Below, piece after piece: positions 1 through 5,289 of a stretch of DNA of 6,850 nucleotides. A program made the position numbers and the translations under genes. The notes under the pieces were generated by a model. The model searched no databases. It saw only the letters and a program-made list of their open reading frames with translations, and was not told where the DNA came from. The DNA comes from Parcubacteria group bacterium (GTDB lineage Bacteria > Patescibacteriota > Minisyncoccia > Phycocordibacterales > UBA12088). The first letter of the stretch is position 1; each line of letters opens with the position of its first letter. The stretch is from NCBI GenBank assembly GCA_021731325.1, contig JAKFXP010000055.1, forward strand, positions 1 through 6,850. Direction: 5' to 3'.

Positions 1-120
1 CTCGAACATATGCCGTACATCTCCTCGATTACACAAATAGGTATTACGCGCTCACTGGAAACAAATGTGTGGAAAGGACAAATTCATCTACAGGTTACCG
101 TGCGCACCACACAAAAATAA
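1..120 (+). CDS. C-terminal end of an unidentified protein (5' end outside window)
   Basis: An open frame enters from the left edge in frame 1 and stops at TAA 118-120, leaving 39 residues. The visible tail ends in alternating hydrophobic and polar residues (IHLQVTVRT), which looks like a final beta strand. The next gene starts 12 bases later on the same strand, so the two probably share a transcript. A PilO-like pilus assembly protein ahead of a small single-pass membrane protein would fit the pilus clusters of Patescibacteria, but this is a guess from context. No family motif is visible in so short a piece. Confidence 0.6.
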   Translation, partial: LEHMPYISSITQIGITRSLETNVWKGQIHLQVTVRTTQK

Positions 121-132
121 ACATCCCTTACT

Positions 133-552
133 ATGAAAGAACGATATATCGCATACCTTGCACGCGCCCGAGCACTTCTTGGACGGAATCAAGTAGGAGA
201 ACGACATGATTTCGGGCGCAGCCGAGACTGGTTGCTCGGACTCGGTATCGCTATGTTGGTGACGGTGATGTTATTGGGGGTGAGTCTATATACTTTTTTC
301 ACTAGCAGTACGACGGCCGGTGTTGATGGAGGGGTAATAACGGATACGTCGATACGGGGTGACGAGGAGCGACTCTCTCGCGTCTTAGAGATGTATCGAG
401 CGCGCACCGACTTATTTGCGACATTGCGACAATCTCCGTCACCAGCCCCAAATCCAGGAGGGAATTCGACATCCCCCCTGTTGATAGAAAAGGAAGACAA
501 ATACCTTCCTTCTGAGGGGTTTGACGGTGCGTCAGCAACACTCGTACCGTAA
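133..552 (+). CDS. Small single-pass membrane protein, unknown function
   Basis: A 139-residue protein that I do not recognise. The N-terminal ~32 residues are rich in Arg/Lys, followed by one strong hydrophobic segment at about residues 33-56 (starting WLLGLGIAML). The charge pattern predicts the N-terminus inside and residues 57-139 outside the membrane. There is no lipobox or clear signal cleavage site. The outer part has a short charged helix (about 75-102), then a Pro/Ser/Asn-rich linker and a polar tail. It starts at ATG 133, 12 bases after the preceding stop, without a visible Shine-Dalgarno. The stop TAA at 550-552 directly abuts the first copy of the 99-bp repeat carrying the tRNA-Arg promoter. 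Membrane-anchored pilus or envelope assembly partners are possible, given the upstream gene, but this is inference. Confidence 0.72.
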   Translation: MKERYIAYLARARALLGRNQVGERHDFGRSRDWLLGLGIAMLVTVMLLGVSLYTFFTSSTTAGVDGGVITDTSIRGDEERLSRVLEMYRARTDLFATLRQSPSPAPNPGGNSTSPLLIEKEDKYLPSEGFDGASATLVP

Positions 553-556
553 AACA

Positions 557-585
557 TGGAGTACCTCCAAGTTTACTGATACAGT
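557..585 (+). promoter_or_regulatory. Promoter of the interrupted tRNA-Arg copy
   Basis: TGGAGT (557-562), a 17-base spacer, then TACAGT (580-585) with an extended TGn directly before the -10. Initiation would fall near 592, a few bases before the tRNA 5' end at 598. The same -10 hexamer serves rplS. The box lies inside the 99-bp duplicated block, so an identical copy drives the intact tRNA. Confidence 0.5.
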
Positions 586-597
586 GTGTATTGCAAT

Positions 598-650
598 GCT
601 CCCGTAGTTCAATGGATAGAACTTCGGACTTCTAAGCCGGCTATGGAGGT
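598..650 (+). pseudogene. Interrupted tRNA-Arg(TCT), 5' portion only
   Basis: Identical to positions 1-54 of the intact tRNA-Arg at 798: acceptor 5' strand GCTCCCG, D arm, anticodon arm with TCT, and T-stem 5' strand GGAGG plus T54. At 651 it breaks into an unrelated structured insert. T-loop bases resume as TCGATTCC at 743-750, so joining 650 to 743 would restore GGAGGTTCGATTCC. The acceptor 3' strand CGGGAGC is absent, so even precise removal of the insert would not give a complete tRNA. It carries a promoter and may be transcribed through the insert into the second tRNA copy. Confidence 0.85.
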
Positions 651-742
651 GAGGGATGCTGGGGGCATCCCGCAAGACCTTGTGAGCTGTTTTGGGAGCT
701 TGCGAACCAAAAGAGCCACAAGGTGTACTGATCTCGTAGAGA
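651..742 (+). mobile_element. 92-bp structured insert in the T-loop of tRNA-Arg copy 1
   Basis: It lies exactly between T54 and T55 of the tRNA. Three hairpins in order: a G-rich hairpin with stem GGGATGC/GCATCCC (653-671); a long hairpin ACCTTGTG/CACAAGGT continued by GCTGTTTTGG/CCAAAAGAGC with one mismatch and a bulged A (677-724); and GATCTC-GTA-GAGATC (730-744), whose 3' arm runs into the T-loop. The middle hairpin is nearly identical to two copies behind tRNA-Leu. There is no coding capacity and no transposase. The mobile-element label is inference from a dispersed near-identical sequence placed precisely in a tRNA; a structured RNA is the alternative. Confidence 0.5.
674..730 (+). repeat. 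Dispersed long-hairpin repeat, Arg copy
   Basis: Matches 6126-6183 and 6292-6349 almost base for base. The only differences are in the loop (GAGCTTGCGAA versus GAGCAATGCGAA) and TACTG versus TACCG at the end. It folds into about 18 pairs. Near identity at two distant tRNA loci shows common descent or recent copying. Confidence 0.88.
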
Positions 743-751
743 TCGATTCCC

Positions 752-850
752 AAACATGGAGTACCTCCAAGTTTACTGATACAGTGTGTATTGCAATGCT
801 CCCGTAGTTCAATGGATAGAACTTCGGACTTCTAAGCCGGCTATGGAGGT
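752..850 (+). repeat. 99-bp direct repeat, copy 2
   Basis: Exact second copy of 552-650. Here the tRNA continues into its proper 3' half, so this is the functional version. Confidence 0.95.
757..785 (+). promoter_or_regulatory. Promoter of intact tRNA-Arg
   Basis: TGGAGT (757-762), 17-base spacer, TACAGT (780-785) preceded by TGA (extended -10). It is identical to the upstream copy because it lies in the duplicated block. Start expected near 792. Confidence 0.55.
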
Positions 851-869
851 TCGATTCCTCCCGGGAGCA
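798..869 (+). tRNA. tRNA-Arg (anticodon TCT)
   Basis: Complete cloverleaf: acceptor GCTCCCG (798-804) pairs with CGGGAGC (862-868), D arm GTTC/GAAC, anticodon TCT at 831-833 within loop CTTCTAA, T arm GGAGG-TTCGATT-CCTCC (845-861), discriminator A869. It decodes AGA (and AGG by wobble). The following bases are CAA, so CCA is not encoded and must be added by nucleotidyltransferase. The top pair of the anticodon stem is an A/G mismatch (31/39). This is the intact copy of the duplicated gene. Confidence 0.95.
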
Positions 870-901
870 CAAAACAAGCCACGGGCTCTTGTTGGAGTGC
901 T
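866..901 (+). terminator. Weak hairpin behind tRNA-Arg, probable terminator
   Basis: AACAAG (873-878) pairs with CTTGTT (888-893), with an imperfect CC/GG top. The base of the stem extends to AGCAC (866-870, inside the tRNA 3' end) pairing with GTGCT (897-901). The U-tract is poor. The same fusion of terminator stem to tRNA 3' end is seen at all four complete tRNA genes in the window. Confidence 0.4.
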
Positions 902-917
902 GAACTTTAAGTACTAT
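889..917 (+). promoter_or_regulatory. Candidate promoter for the kinase-fold gene (leaderless)
   Basis: TTGTTG (889-894), 17-base spacer, TACTAT (912-917). The predicted start of transcription, about 7 bases downstream, coincides with ATG 925, giving a leaderless mRNA. There is no usable Shine-Dalgarno (AGGGG ends one base before the ATG, which is too close). The -35 overlaps the tRNA-Arg terminator arm. Confidence 0.42.
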
Positions 918-924
918 TAGGGGT

Positions 925-1824
925 ATGCATGAAGGAGTACCCCGCATATCACATGACCCCGATATTCATGCGGAAGGAGTAGTAGAACAACTCCTGGTAC
1001 GGTTCGGCAGTCTCCGCCCCTTATGGGAGACGCGCATCGAAGACCTTGAAGACCTCAATGAGGCAATTACAGTATTACAAGAGGGGCTCCAGAAGCGCGC
1101 AGAAGCGTTGGGAGGTTCGGTACGTCGTGCGACGAAGGGATTCACTGACCGAGCGTACGCACTTGCGGAAGAGCAAGGTATCGATCTAGAGACGCTCCAG
1201 CAAGAGGCTTTGACCATCGCACGCGAGACCATCGCCAACCCAGACAACATTCTCGGTGCTGGTCAAACAGGCCGCGTGTTCGAAAGTCCACAGTACCCAG
1301 GTTTGTGTTACAAGTTTATGTACAATATGACTGAGTATGCAAAGTGGAATTCGGTGGATGTTGAAGCAGATTTTTTGACCCGGTTGTCAGAATTTTCCGT
1401 AGCAGGAGTTAGTACTCCAAAGCCCTACTTCTTCATTGAAGAAAAGGACTTTGTGGTGTTGGCGATGCAAAAACTCGAGGCGGTTACGGTAAAAGATGTG
1501 TGTGAACGTAAGGCACAAGTCCCAAAGGAGTTTAATGCACAAGTGTTTATCGACGCCCTCGGGCTCTATGTGAGAGAGTTACACAAAGCGCAGGGGATTT
1601 ACCACCGTGATTTACATGAAGGTAACGTATTGATTAACACAGAAGGGTTGCCGCAGGTCATTGATTTTAATAAATCAATCCGTGTAATGCTCGCAAGCGA
1701 AGACCCGCTCGTGTCGATTGATTCTGTGCATGGGACAGTTACTCGATTTACCGATGATTTTGAGTACGTACGTCAGTTAGAACGGCTCCTAAAAGAGTAT
1801 CCACCGGAAATAAGACCGGCGTAA
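925..1824 (+). CDS. Protein-kinase-fold phosphotransferase with N-terminal helical region
   Basis: A 299-residue protein with the hallmarks of the protein kinase / small-molecule kinase fold. It has a glycine-rich loop GAGQTGRV (111-118), the ATP-anchoring Lys at about 130 (CYKFM), a helix-C-type Glu near 147, and the catalytic loop HRDLHEGN (227-234) with Asp229 and Asn234. The metal-binding motif is DFN (247-249) in place of DFG. Residues 1-105 before the kinase core are charged and helical with no family I recognise. No membrane segment is visible. The HxDLHxGN loop resembles atypical kinases (RIO, ABC1/UbiB, Kdo kinase and aminoglycoside phosphotransferase groups) more than Hanks-type Ser/Thr kinases. 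The substrate is unknown. It stands alone between two tRNA genes. Confidence 0.82.
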   Translation: MHEGVPRISHDPDIHAEGVVEQLLVRFGSLRPLWETRIEDLEDLNEAITVLQEGLQKRAEALGGSVRRATKGFTDRAYALAEEQGIDLETLQQEALTIARETIANPDNILGAGQTGRVFESPQYPGLCYKFMYNMTEYAKWNSVDVEADFLTRLSEFSVAGVSTPKPYFFIEEKDFVVLAMQKLEAVTVKDVCERKAQVPKEFNAQVFIDALGLYVRELHKAQGIYHRDLHEGNVLINTEGLPQVIDFNKSIRVMLASEDPLVSIDSVHGTVTRFTDDFEYVRQLERLLKEYPPEIRPA

Positions 1825-1831
1825 GGTACGA

Positions 1832-1860
1832 TTGACTTATTAACAATAATGTGTTACATT
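1832..1860 (+). promoter_or_regulatory. Strong promoter for the 68-residue gene
   Basis: TTGACT (1832-1837), exactly 17 bases, then TACATT (1855-1860) preceded by TGT (extended -10). The start of transcription is expected near 1867, giving a leader of about 23 bases containing a Shine-Dalgarno. This promoter rules out the upstream in-frame GTG at 1851 as the start. Confidence 0.75.
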
Positions 1861-1889
1861 CTCACACGGTGCACAATACAGGAGATTAT

Positions 1890-2096
1890 ATGATTACTAT
1901 CACTGACAACTTGCACCAGGAGATGGAACGAGCGGCACAAGAACTCGTTACTAACAATGGTGCTCTTACGAAGCAACTTACGACACCCTACGATCATTTT
2001 TTTGTGAGTCTTGGGAGTGAGACATCTAAGATGGGTATATTTTTGACCCTATTTGAAGTTGATGGACAGGTGTACACCCTCTATCAACAGAGGTAA
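1890..2096 (+). CDS. Small unknown protein, 68 residues
   Basis: Not a family I recognise. The start is ATG 1890, preceded by a good Shine-Dalgarno (AGGAG, 1880-1884), one of the few clear ones in the window. An in-frame GTG at 1851 lies in front of the predicted transcription start and is rejected. The N-terminal ~28 residues are acidic and probably helical (starting MITITDNLHQEMERAA). The rest (PYDHFFVSLGSE, then MGIFLTLFEVDGQVYTLYQQ) alternates like a small beta sheet. It is soluble, with no Cys pairs and no signal peptide. Its own strong promoter and an excellent terminator make it a single-gene unit, which suggests it is expressed. Confidence 0.78.
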   Translation: MITITDNLHQEMERAAQELVTNNGALTKQLTTPYDHFFVSLGSETSKMGIFLTLFEVDGQVYTLYQQR

Positions 2097-2104
2097 TGAG
2101 GTCG

Positions 2105-2131
2105 CGAGCGTTTTTTAAACGCTCGTTTTTT
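2105..2131 (+). terminator. Intrinsic terminator of the 68-residue gene
   Basis: Perfect 9-bp stem CGAGCGTTT/AAACGCTCG with a TTT loop, followed immediately by TTTTTT. It begins nine bases after the stop codon. Confidence 0.92.
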
Positions 2132-2177
2132 ATTTGAGTACCCAGATGCCGTGTTGACTGTTGAAAACAGAAGTCAT

Positions 2178-2205
2178 TTGTATATCGGCTTTTTTAGTGT
2201 AAAAT
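2178..2205 (+). promoter_or_regulatory. Promoter of tRNA-Val
   Basis: TTGTAT (2178-2183), 16-base spacer, TAAAAT (2200-2205) with TG directly in front. Transcription would start near 2212, about 33 bases before the tRNA. A second -35-like TTGACT at 2155-2160 could serve an alternative start. Confidence 0.5.
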
Positions 2206-2244
2206 GTGAAAATCGTCGAGAAGTAGCACACGTTCCCATACCAT

Positions 2245-2317
2245 GCGCGGTTAGCTCAGTTGGTAGAGCGCCTCGTTTACACCGAGGATGTCGGGGGTTC
2301 GAGCCCCTCACCGCGCA
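2245..2317 (+). tRNA. tRNA-Val (anticodon TAC)
   Basis: Acceptor GCGCGGT (2245-2251) pairs with ACCGCGC (2310-2316). D arm AGCTCAGTTGGTAGAGC, anticodon stem CCTCG/CGAGG around loop TTTACAC with TAC at 2278-2280, T arm GGGGG-TTCGAGC-CCCTC, discriminator A2317. CCA is not encoded. Unlike Leu and His, this tRNA has no recognisable structured element behind it, only a normal terminator. Confidence 0.97.
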
Positions 2318-2364
2318 CAAAACAAAGAAGCCTCATGCGAATGCATGGGGCGCTTTTGTTGTGC
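2315..2364 (+). terminator. Terminator behind tRNA-Val
   Basis: Long imperfect hairpin: AACAAAGAAGC (2321-2331) with GCTTTTGTT (2352-2360), inner CATGC/GCATG around loop GAAT. The stem base continues with GCAC of the tRNA 3' end (2315-2318) against GTGC (2361-2364). The U-rich 3' arm (CTTTTGTT) supports termination. Confidence 0.75.
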
Positions 2365-2411
2365 ATGGGCGAGCGGTTGCGGTGAGTGCGCTCCCGAAAT
2401 GTCCCGCTTTG

Positions 2412-2420
2412 TGGTACGCT
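2412..2420 (+). promoter_or_regulatory. Extended -10 for acylphosphatase operon, leaderless start
   Basis: TGGTACGCT: a TGn extension plus TACGCT (2415-2420), with ATG 2428 eight bases further on, about where transcription should start. No convincing -35. The arrangement resembles TGGTACAGT ahead of rplS. Confidence 0.42.
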
Positions 2421-2427
2421 AGTATCC

Positions 2428-2700
2428 ATGACCGAACTCCATTGCATTGTTGCCGGTCGTGTTCAAGGTGTTGCGTATCGGGCATTTGTGCAATCAATTG
2501 CACGGGAGCTGCGCCTTACGGGATTTGTGGCCAACCTACCTGATGGGTCTATTGAGGTGCTTGCACAAGGTGAGTACGGTGTCCTTAAGGTGTTTGCAAA
2601 CCATTTGCGCACAGGCCCTCCACAATCACAAGTAACCAGCTTTTTTGATGAGTGGCGAGACCAGCCCACGAAAGAATTTACTAGTTTTGAAACGATGTAA
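2428..2700 (+). CDS. acyP: Acylphosphatase
   Basis: A 90-residue protein, the usual length for acylphosphatase, which hydrolyses the carboxyl-phosphate bond of acyl phosphates in the cytoplasm. The signature VAGRVQGVAYRAF (residues 8-20) contains the phosphate-cradle loop and catalytic Arg18. GFVANLPDGSIEV (32-44) contains catalytic Asn36. Both active-site residues are therefore present. ATG 2428 is chosen because translation from it begins just ahead of the first strand of the fold. An in-frame ATG at 2386 adds residues with no family match and lies upstream of the likely promoter. It is the first gene of a compact run, 19 bases before uppS; there is no obvious functional link to the prenyl enzymes. 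Confidence 0.93.
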   Translation: MTELHCIVAGRVQGVAYRAFVQSIARELRLTGFVANLPDGSIEVLAQGEYGVLKVFANHLRTGPPQSQVTSFFDEWRDQPTKEFTSFETM

Positions 2701-2719
2701 TACATCATCCGGATACGGT

Positions 2720-3424
2720 ATGGCGAAACAGGTAGTAGACAATACAGATAACACATTCGTACGCCCGACCTGCATCGGCATCATTATGGATGGTAATCGT
2801 CGTTGGGCAAAAAAGCGGGAACTACCTACCTACAAAGGCCATGCTGCAGGCAAAGACACTCTCAAAAAAGTGATCGAATGGTCGTCTACGTACGGAGTAC
2901 AACACATTGTGTGCTACGCGTTCTCTACTGAAAATTGGACACGACCACAAGAAGAAGTAACCGCTATCGAGCAGTTACTTGTCGAAGGACTCAAGCATGA
3001 GGTGACTGAACTTGCGGAAAAGGGAATTAAGTTACTTTTTATCGGTGAGCGCGAACGGTTTTCAACAGAAACACAAGAACTTATGCGTCATGCGGAAGAG
3101 GTGACGCAGACGGGCACCCATACCCTCGGCATTGCGCTTTCGTACGGTGGTCGTGCTGAATTGGCGCAGGCAGCACAACGCGCATCGGTAAAAGGAGATA
3201 TAACCGAAGAGAGTATCGCAAAAGAATTGTGGACGTACCCTATTCCTGACCCCGAACTGATTATACGGACTGGGGGGCAGCAACGGTTATCAAATTTCTT
3301 ACTCTGGCAGAGCGCTTACAGTGAACTGTGGTTCACTGATACTTTATGGCCGGACTTTTCAAAAGATGAGTTTTTGCAAGCCCTCGGTGATTTTGCAGTA
3401 CGAAAACGTAATTTTGGCGCATAA
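2720..3424 (+). CDS. uppS: Isoprenyl (undecaprenyl) diphosphate synthase, cis-prenyltransferase
   Basis: A 234-residue enzyme of the UppS family, slightly shorter than E. coli's ~253. It condenses isopentenyl diphosphate onto an allylic primer with cis geometry to make the C55 carrier lipid for peptidoglycan and other envelope polymers. Visible motifs: GIIMDGNRRWAKK (20-32) with catalytic Asp24; YAFSTENWTRP (66-76); ALSYGGRAEL (139-148); and DPELIIRTGGQQRLSNFLLW (177-196), binding the diphosphate through Arg183 and Arg189. The usual RTSGE is RTGGQ here, a mild variant. C-terminus RKRNFGA is typical. ATG 2720 is chosen just before the fold starts; an earlier in-frame ATG (2645) would overlap acyP by 56 bases. 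It sits 9 bases before the trans-prenyl synthase that probably supplies its primer. Confidence 0.95.
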   Translation: MAKQVVDNTDNTFVRPTCIGIIMDGNRRWAKKRELPTYKGHAAGKDTLKKVIEWSSTYGVQHIVCYAFSTENWTRPQEEVTAIEQLLVEGLKHEVTELAEKGIKLLFIGERERFSTETQELMRHAEEVTQTGTHTLGIALSYGGRAELAQAAQRASVKGDITEESIAKELWTYPIPDPELIIRTGGQQRLSNFLLWQSAYSELWFTDTLWPDFSKDEFLQALGDFAVRKRNFGA

Positions 3425-3433
3425 TATATACCT

Positions 3434-4483
3434 ATGAAGCAATTTGGTTCTGTACTCGATACCCATCGCGCACAAGTAGAAGATGCTCTCAGAAATGCGC
3501 TGGTCGAAGCTGGGGGGCTACCGCTATACGGTATGCTGCGTTACTTTATGGGGTATGAAGATGCGGCATTAAGACCGATTCAAGGTGTTTCGGGGAAGCG
3601 TATTCGACCCACACTCCTACTCTACATTGCTGATATGTTTGGCGGCAGCCCTGTTGCACTTGATCTTGCGATTAGTATCGAGCTATTCCATAATTTTACC
3701 CTCATTCATGATGATATCGAAGATCATGACGAACTGCGGCGTGGTCGACCGACGGTGTGGAAACTATGGGGCATCAATCACGCAATCAATGCAGGCGATG
3801 TGCAGTCTCTGCTGGCAAATCGGTATCTTCTGCGCGCGGCGGCCACAGATTCGATAGGTGGTGCAAAAGCAGCACGTATTCTAAATGACCGATTTATGGA
3901 GGTTGCAGAAGGGCAGTTTTTTGACTTCGAGCTCGCCACGTGCGGGTTAGCTGATGAGCGGGTTACGGTGGATACCTACCTGGAGATGATTCGCAAAAAA
4001 ACATCGGTGTTGTTGGGAGCTGCTGCTGCTGCTGGAGGCGTGGCAGCAGGGTGTGATGAGCAGGTCAGCGCTACCTTATTTTCATATGGTGAATCGCTAG
4101 GGCTAGCGTACCAATTGGCGGACGATACGTCGTCTATATGGGGAGCGGTTGCAGAAACCGGTAAAGAAGCGTTTGGAGATGTAGTAGAGCGCAAAAAAAC
4201 ATTTCCTATTCTCCATGCCCGGGATCATGGGTTCTCAGAACGACTTACCGAACTATATGCAAGCCACCAGCCACTCACGACACAAGAAATCAGTGAGATT
4301 GTAGATATATTAAACAATTCGGGTGCTCAAGAAGCGACTCGGACGCTCGGGGAAACCTATGTACAAATCGCCAAGGAGCGAGCGCAGGAACTCCCTATCG
4401 CCAAAGAAGCGATACAGACACTCGTGAGTCTTGTGGACACCTTTGTACAATTTGGTCTCCCCATCACGCCTGATGGACGGTGA
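3434..4483 (+). CDS. Trans-polyprenyl (farnesyl/geranylgeranyl-type) diphosphate synthase
   Basis: A 349-residue member of the trans-isoprenyl diphosphate synthase family, which builds all-trans allylic diphosphates from isopentenyl diphosphate. GKRIRPTLLL (54-63) carries the diphosphate-binding Lys/Arg. The first Asp-rich motif is HDDIEDHDELRRGRPTVW (92-109), with DDxxD at 93-97. Later come the lysine in RKKTSVLLGA (187-196) and the second Asp motif AYQLADDTSSIWG (225-237), followed by GDVVERKKTFPIL (248-260). The second motif keeps DD but lacks the third Asp, like the DDxxxIWG forms in some bacterial and archaeal enzymes. Phe88, five residues before the first Asp motif, suggests a short product (C15-C20), suitable as UppS primer; this is inference. 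It follows uppS by 9 bases; no Shine-Dalgarno, but TAATATATA lies directly before the ATG. Confidence 0.93.
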   Translation: MKQFGSVLDTHRAQVEDALRNALVEAGGLPLYGMLRYFMGYEDAALRPIQGVSGKRIRPTLLLYIADMFGGSPVALDLAISIELFHNFTLIHDDIEDHDELRRGRPTVWKLWGINHAINAGDVQSLLANRYLLRAAATDSIGGAKAARILNDRFMEVAEGQFFDFELATCGLADERVTVDTYLEMIRKKTSVLLGAAAAAGGVAAGCDEQVSATLFSYGESLGLAYQLADDTSSIWGAVAETGKEAFGDVVERKKTFPILHARDHGFSERLTELYASHQPLTTQEISEIVDILNNSGAQEATRTLGETYVQIAKERAQELPIAKEAIQTLVSLVDTFVQFGLPITPDGR

Positions 4484-5211
4484 TGTGCGGTATGAGCCCT
4501 ATATCCATAGTGTTTGAGGATGAAGACCTGGTAGCTATTAATAAGCCGGCGGGTCTTGTGGTGCACCCAGATGGGAGGACGGAGGGCGATACGCTCATGG
4601 ATTGGGTGCGTCAACAGTATCCGAATATGGTGGGGGTAGGAGAGTCGATGTGGTTGCAAAACGGCACCTCTATTGATCGACCAGGTGTCGTACATCGACT
4701 AGATCGGGACACGTCAGGTATACTACTTCTTGCAAAAAATCAGAACACGTTTACTTACCTTAAGGTACAATTCCAACAACGGTTAATTGAAAAACTATAC
4801 CATGCGTTTGTGTGGGGTGAGCTCAAGTTGGCACAGGGCACTATTGATAAGCCCATTGGTCGGTCGCGCAAAGACTTCCGTCTCTGGTCAGCTACTGCAA
4901 GCGCGGGTGGACACCTCCGACCTGCGGTGACACGGTACACCCTCCTCGCCATGCATCAGGGTTTTTCTTACCTTGCGCTGGAGCCAAAAACTGGACGTAC
5001 CCACCAATTACGGGTACATCTCAAAGCGATTGGCCATCCAATTGTGAGTGACACGAGATATGCCCCACAAAAACCCCCTGCACTTGGTTTTGAACGCCAT
5101 GCCCTCCATGCCCAGTCGCTTTCATTTACACATCCCCAAGGGAGTCGTATGGTGCTTGAGGCACCTCTCCCCGAAGACTTTTTGTATGCACTTCGACAGT
5201 TTTCGTTGTGA
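4483..5211 (+). CDS. RluA-family RNA pseudouridine synthase without S4 domain
   Basis: A 242-residue enzyme isomerising uridine to pseudouridine in rRNA or tRNA. The catalytic motif is GVVHRLDRDTSGILLLAK (68-85) with Asp74. Early strands contain the family sequence NKPAGLVVHP (20-29). KLYHAFVWG (104-112) carries the conserved Tyr, and PKTGRTHQLRVHLKAIGHPI (168-187) the RNA-binding strand-helix. The N-terminal S4 domain of RluC/RluD is missing, as in RluA; the target site cannot be told from sequence. The start overlaps the previous stop (TGATG, 4481-4485), which implies translational coupling; GTG 4480 and ATG 4492 are in-frame alternatives. It ends the four-gene run. The following 78 bases hold the rplS promoter and no clear terminator. 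Confidence 0.92.
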   Translation: MCGMSPISIVFEDEDLVAINKPAGLVVHPDGRTEGDTLMDWVRQQYPNMVGVGESMWLQNGTSIDRPGVVHRLDRDTSGILLLAKNQNTFTYLKVQFQQRLIEKLYHAFVWGELKLAQGTIDKPIGRSRKDFRLWSATASAGGHLRPAVTRYTLLAMHQGFSYLALEPKTGRTHQLRVHLKAIGHPIVSDTRYAPQKPPALGFERHALHAQSLSFTHPQGSRMVLEAPLPEDFLYALRQFSL

Positions 5212-5250
5212 GGGGTGAGGGTCGAGCACATCCGGGTGCGTGAGAGGACG

Positions 5251-5279
5251 TTGCACGGTAGATAGACCTATGGTACAGT
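5251..5279 (+). promoter_or_regulatory. Promoter of rplS
   Basis: TTGCAC (5251-5256), 17 bases, TACAGT (5274-5279), with TGG directly before the -10 (extended form). Transcription should start near 5286, only a few bases before ATG 5290, so the mRNA is essentially leaderless. No Shine-Dalgarno is visible. Confidence 0.68.
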
Positions 5280-5289
5280 ACCTCGCACT

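Larger units (their letters stand above)
552..650 (+). repeat. 99-bp direct repeat, copy 1 (promoter plus 5' part of tRNA-Arg)
   Basis: Identical base for base to 752-850, with a period of exactly 200 bp. It contains the tRNA-Arg promoter and the tRNA from its 5' end through T54 of the T-loop. Flanking bases differ on both sides (551 a versus 751 c; 651 g versus 851 t), so the identity ends sharply. It is either a real tandem duplication or an assembly join. The length of 99 equals a k-mer size used by common assemblers. Confidence 0.95.

Noticed and set aside
651..742. Group I or II intron or archaeal-type tRNA intron in tRNA-Arg copy 1
   Set aside because: The insert is 92 bp without recognisable intron core elements, lies in the T-loop rather than the anticodon loop, and removal does not restore the acceptor stem.
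1851..1889. GTG start at 1851 for the small gene
   Set aside because: It overlaps the -10 box of a strong promoter; ATG 1890 has a good Shine-Dalgarno.
2151..2543. Plus-strand open frame over tRNA-Val and the start of acyP
   Set aside because: It reads through a tRNA and its terminator and overlaps acyP in another frame, with no protein motif.
2645..2719. Upstream ATG (2645) for uppS
   Set aside because: It would overlap acyP by 56 bases and adds 25 residues not expected in the family; ATG 2720 places the MDGN motif at a normal distance from the start.
5212..5250. Terminator after the pseudouridine synthase gene (GCAC/GTGC at 5226-5239)
   Set aside because: The hairpin is only four to five pairs and has no U-tract.
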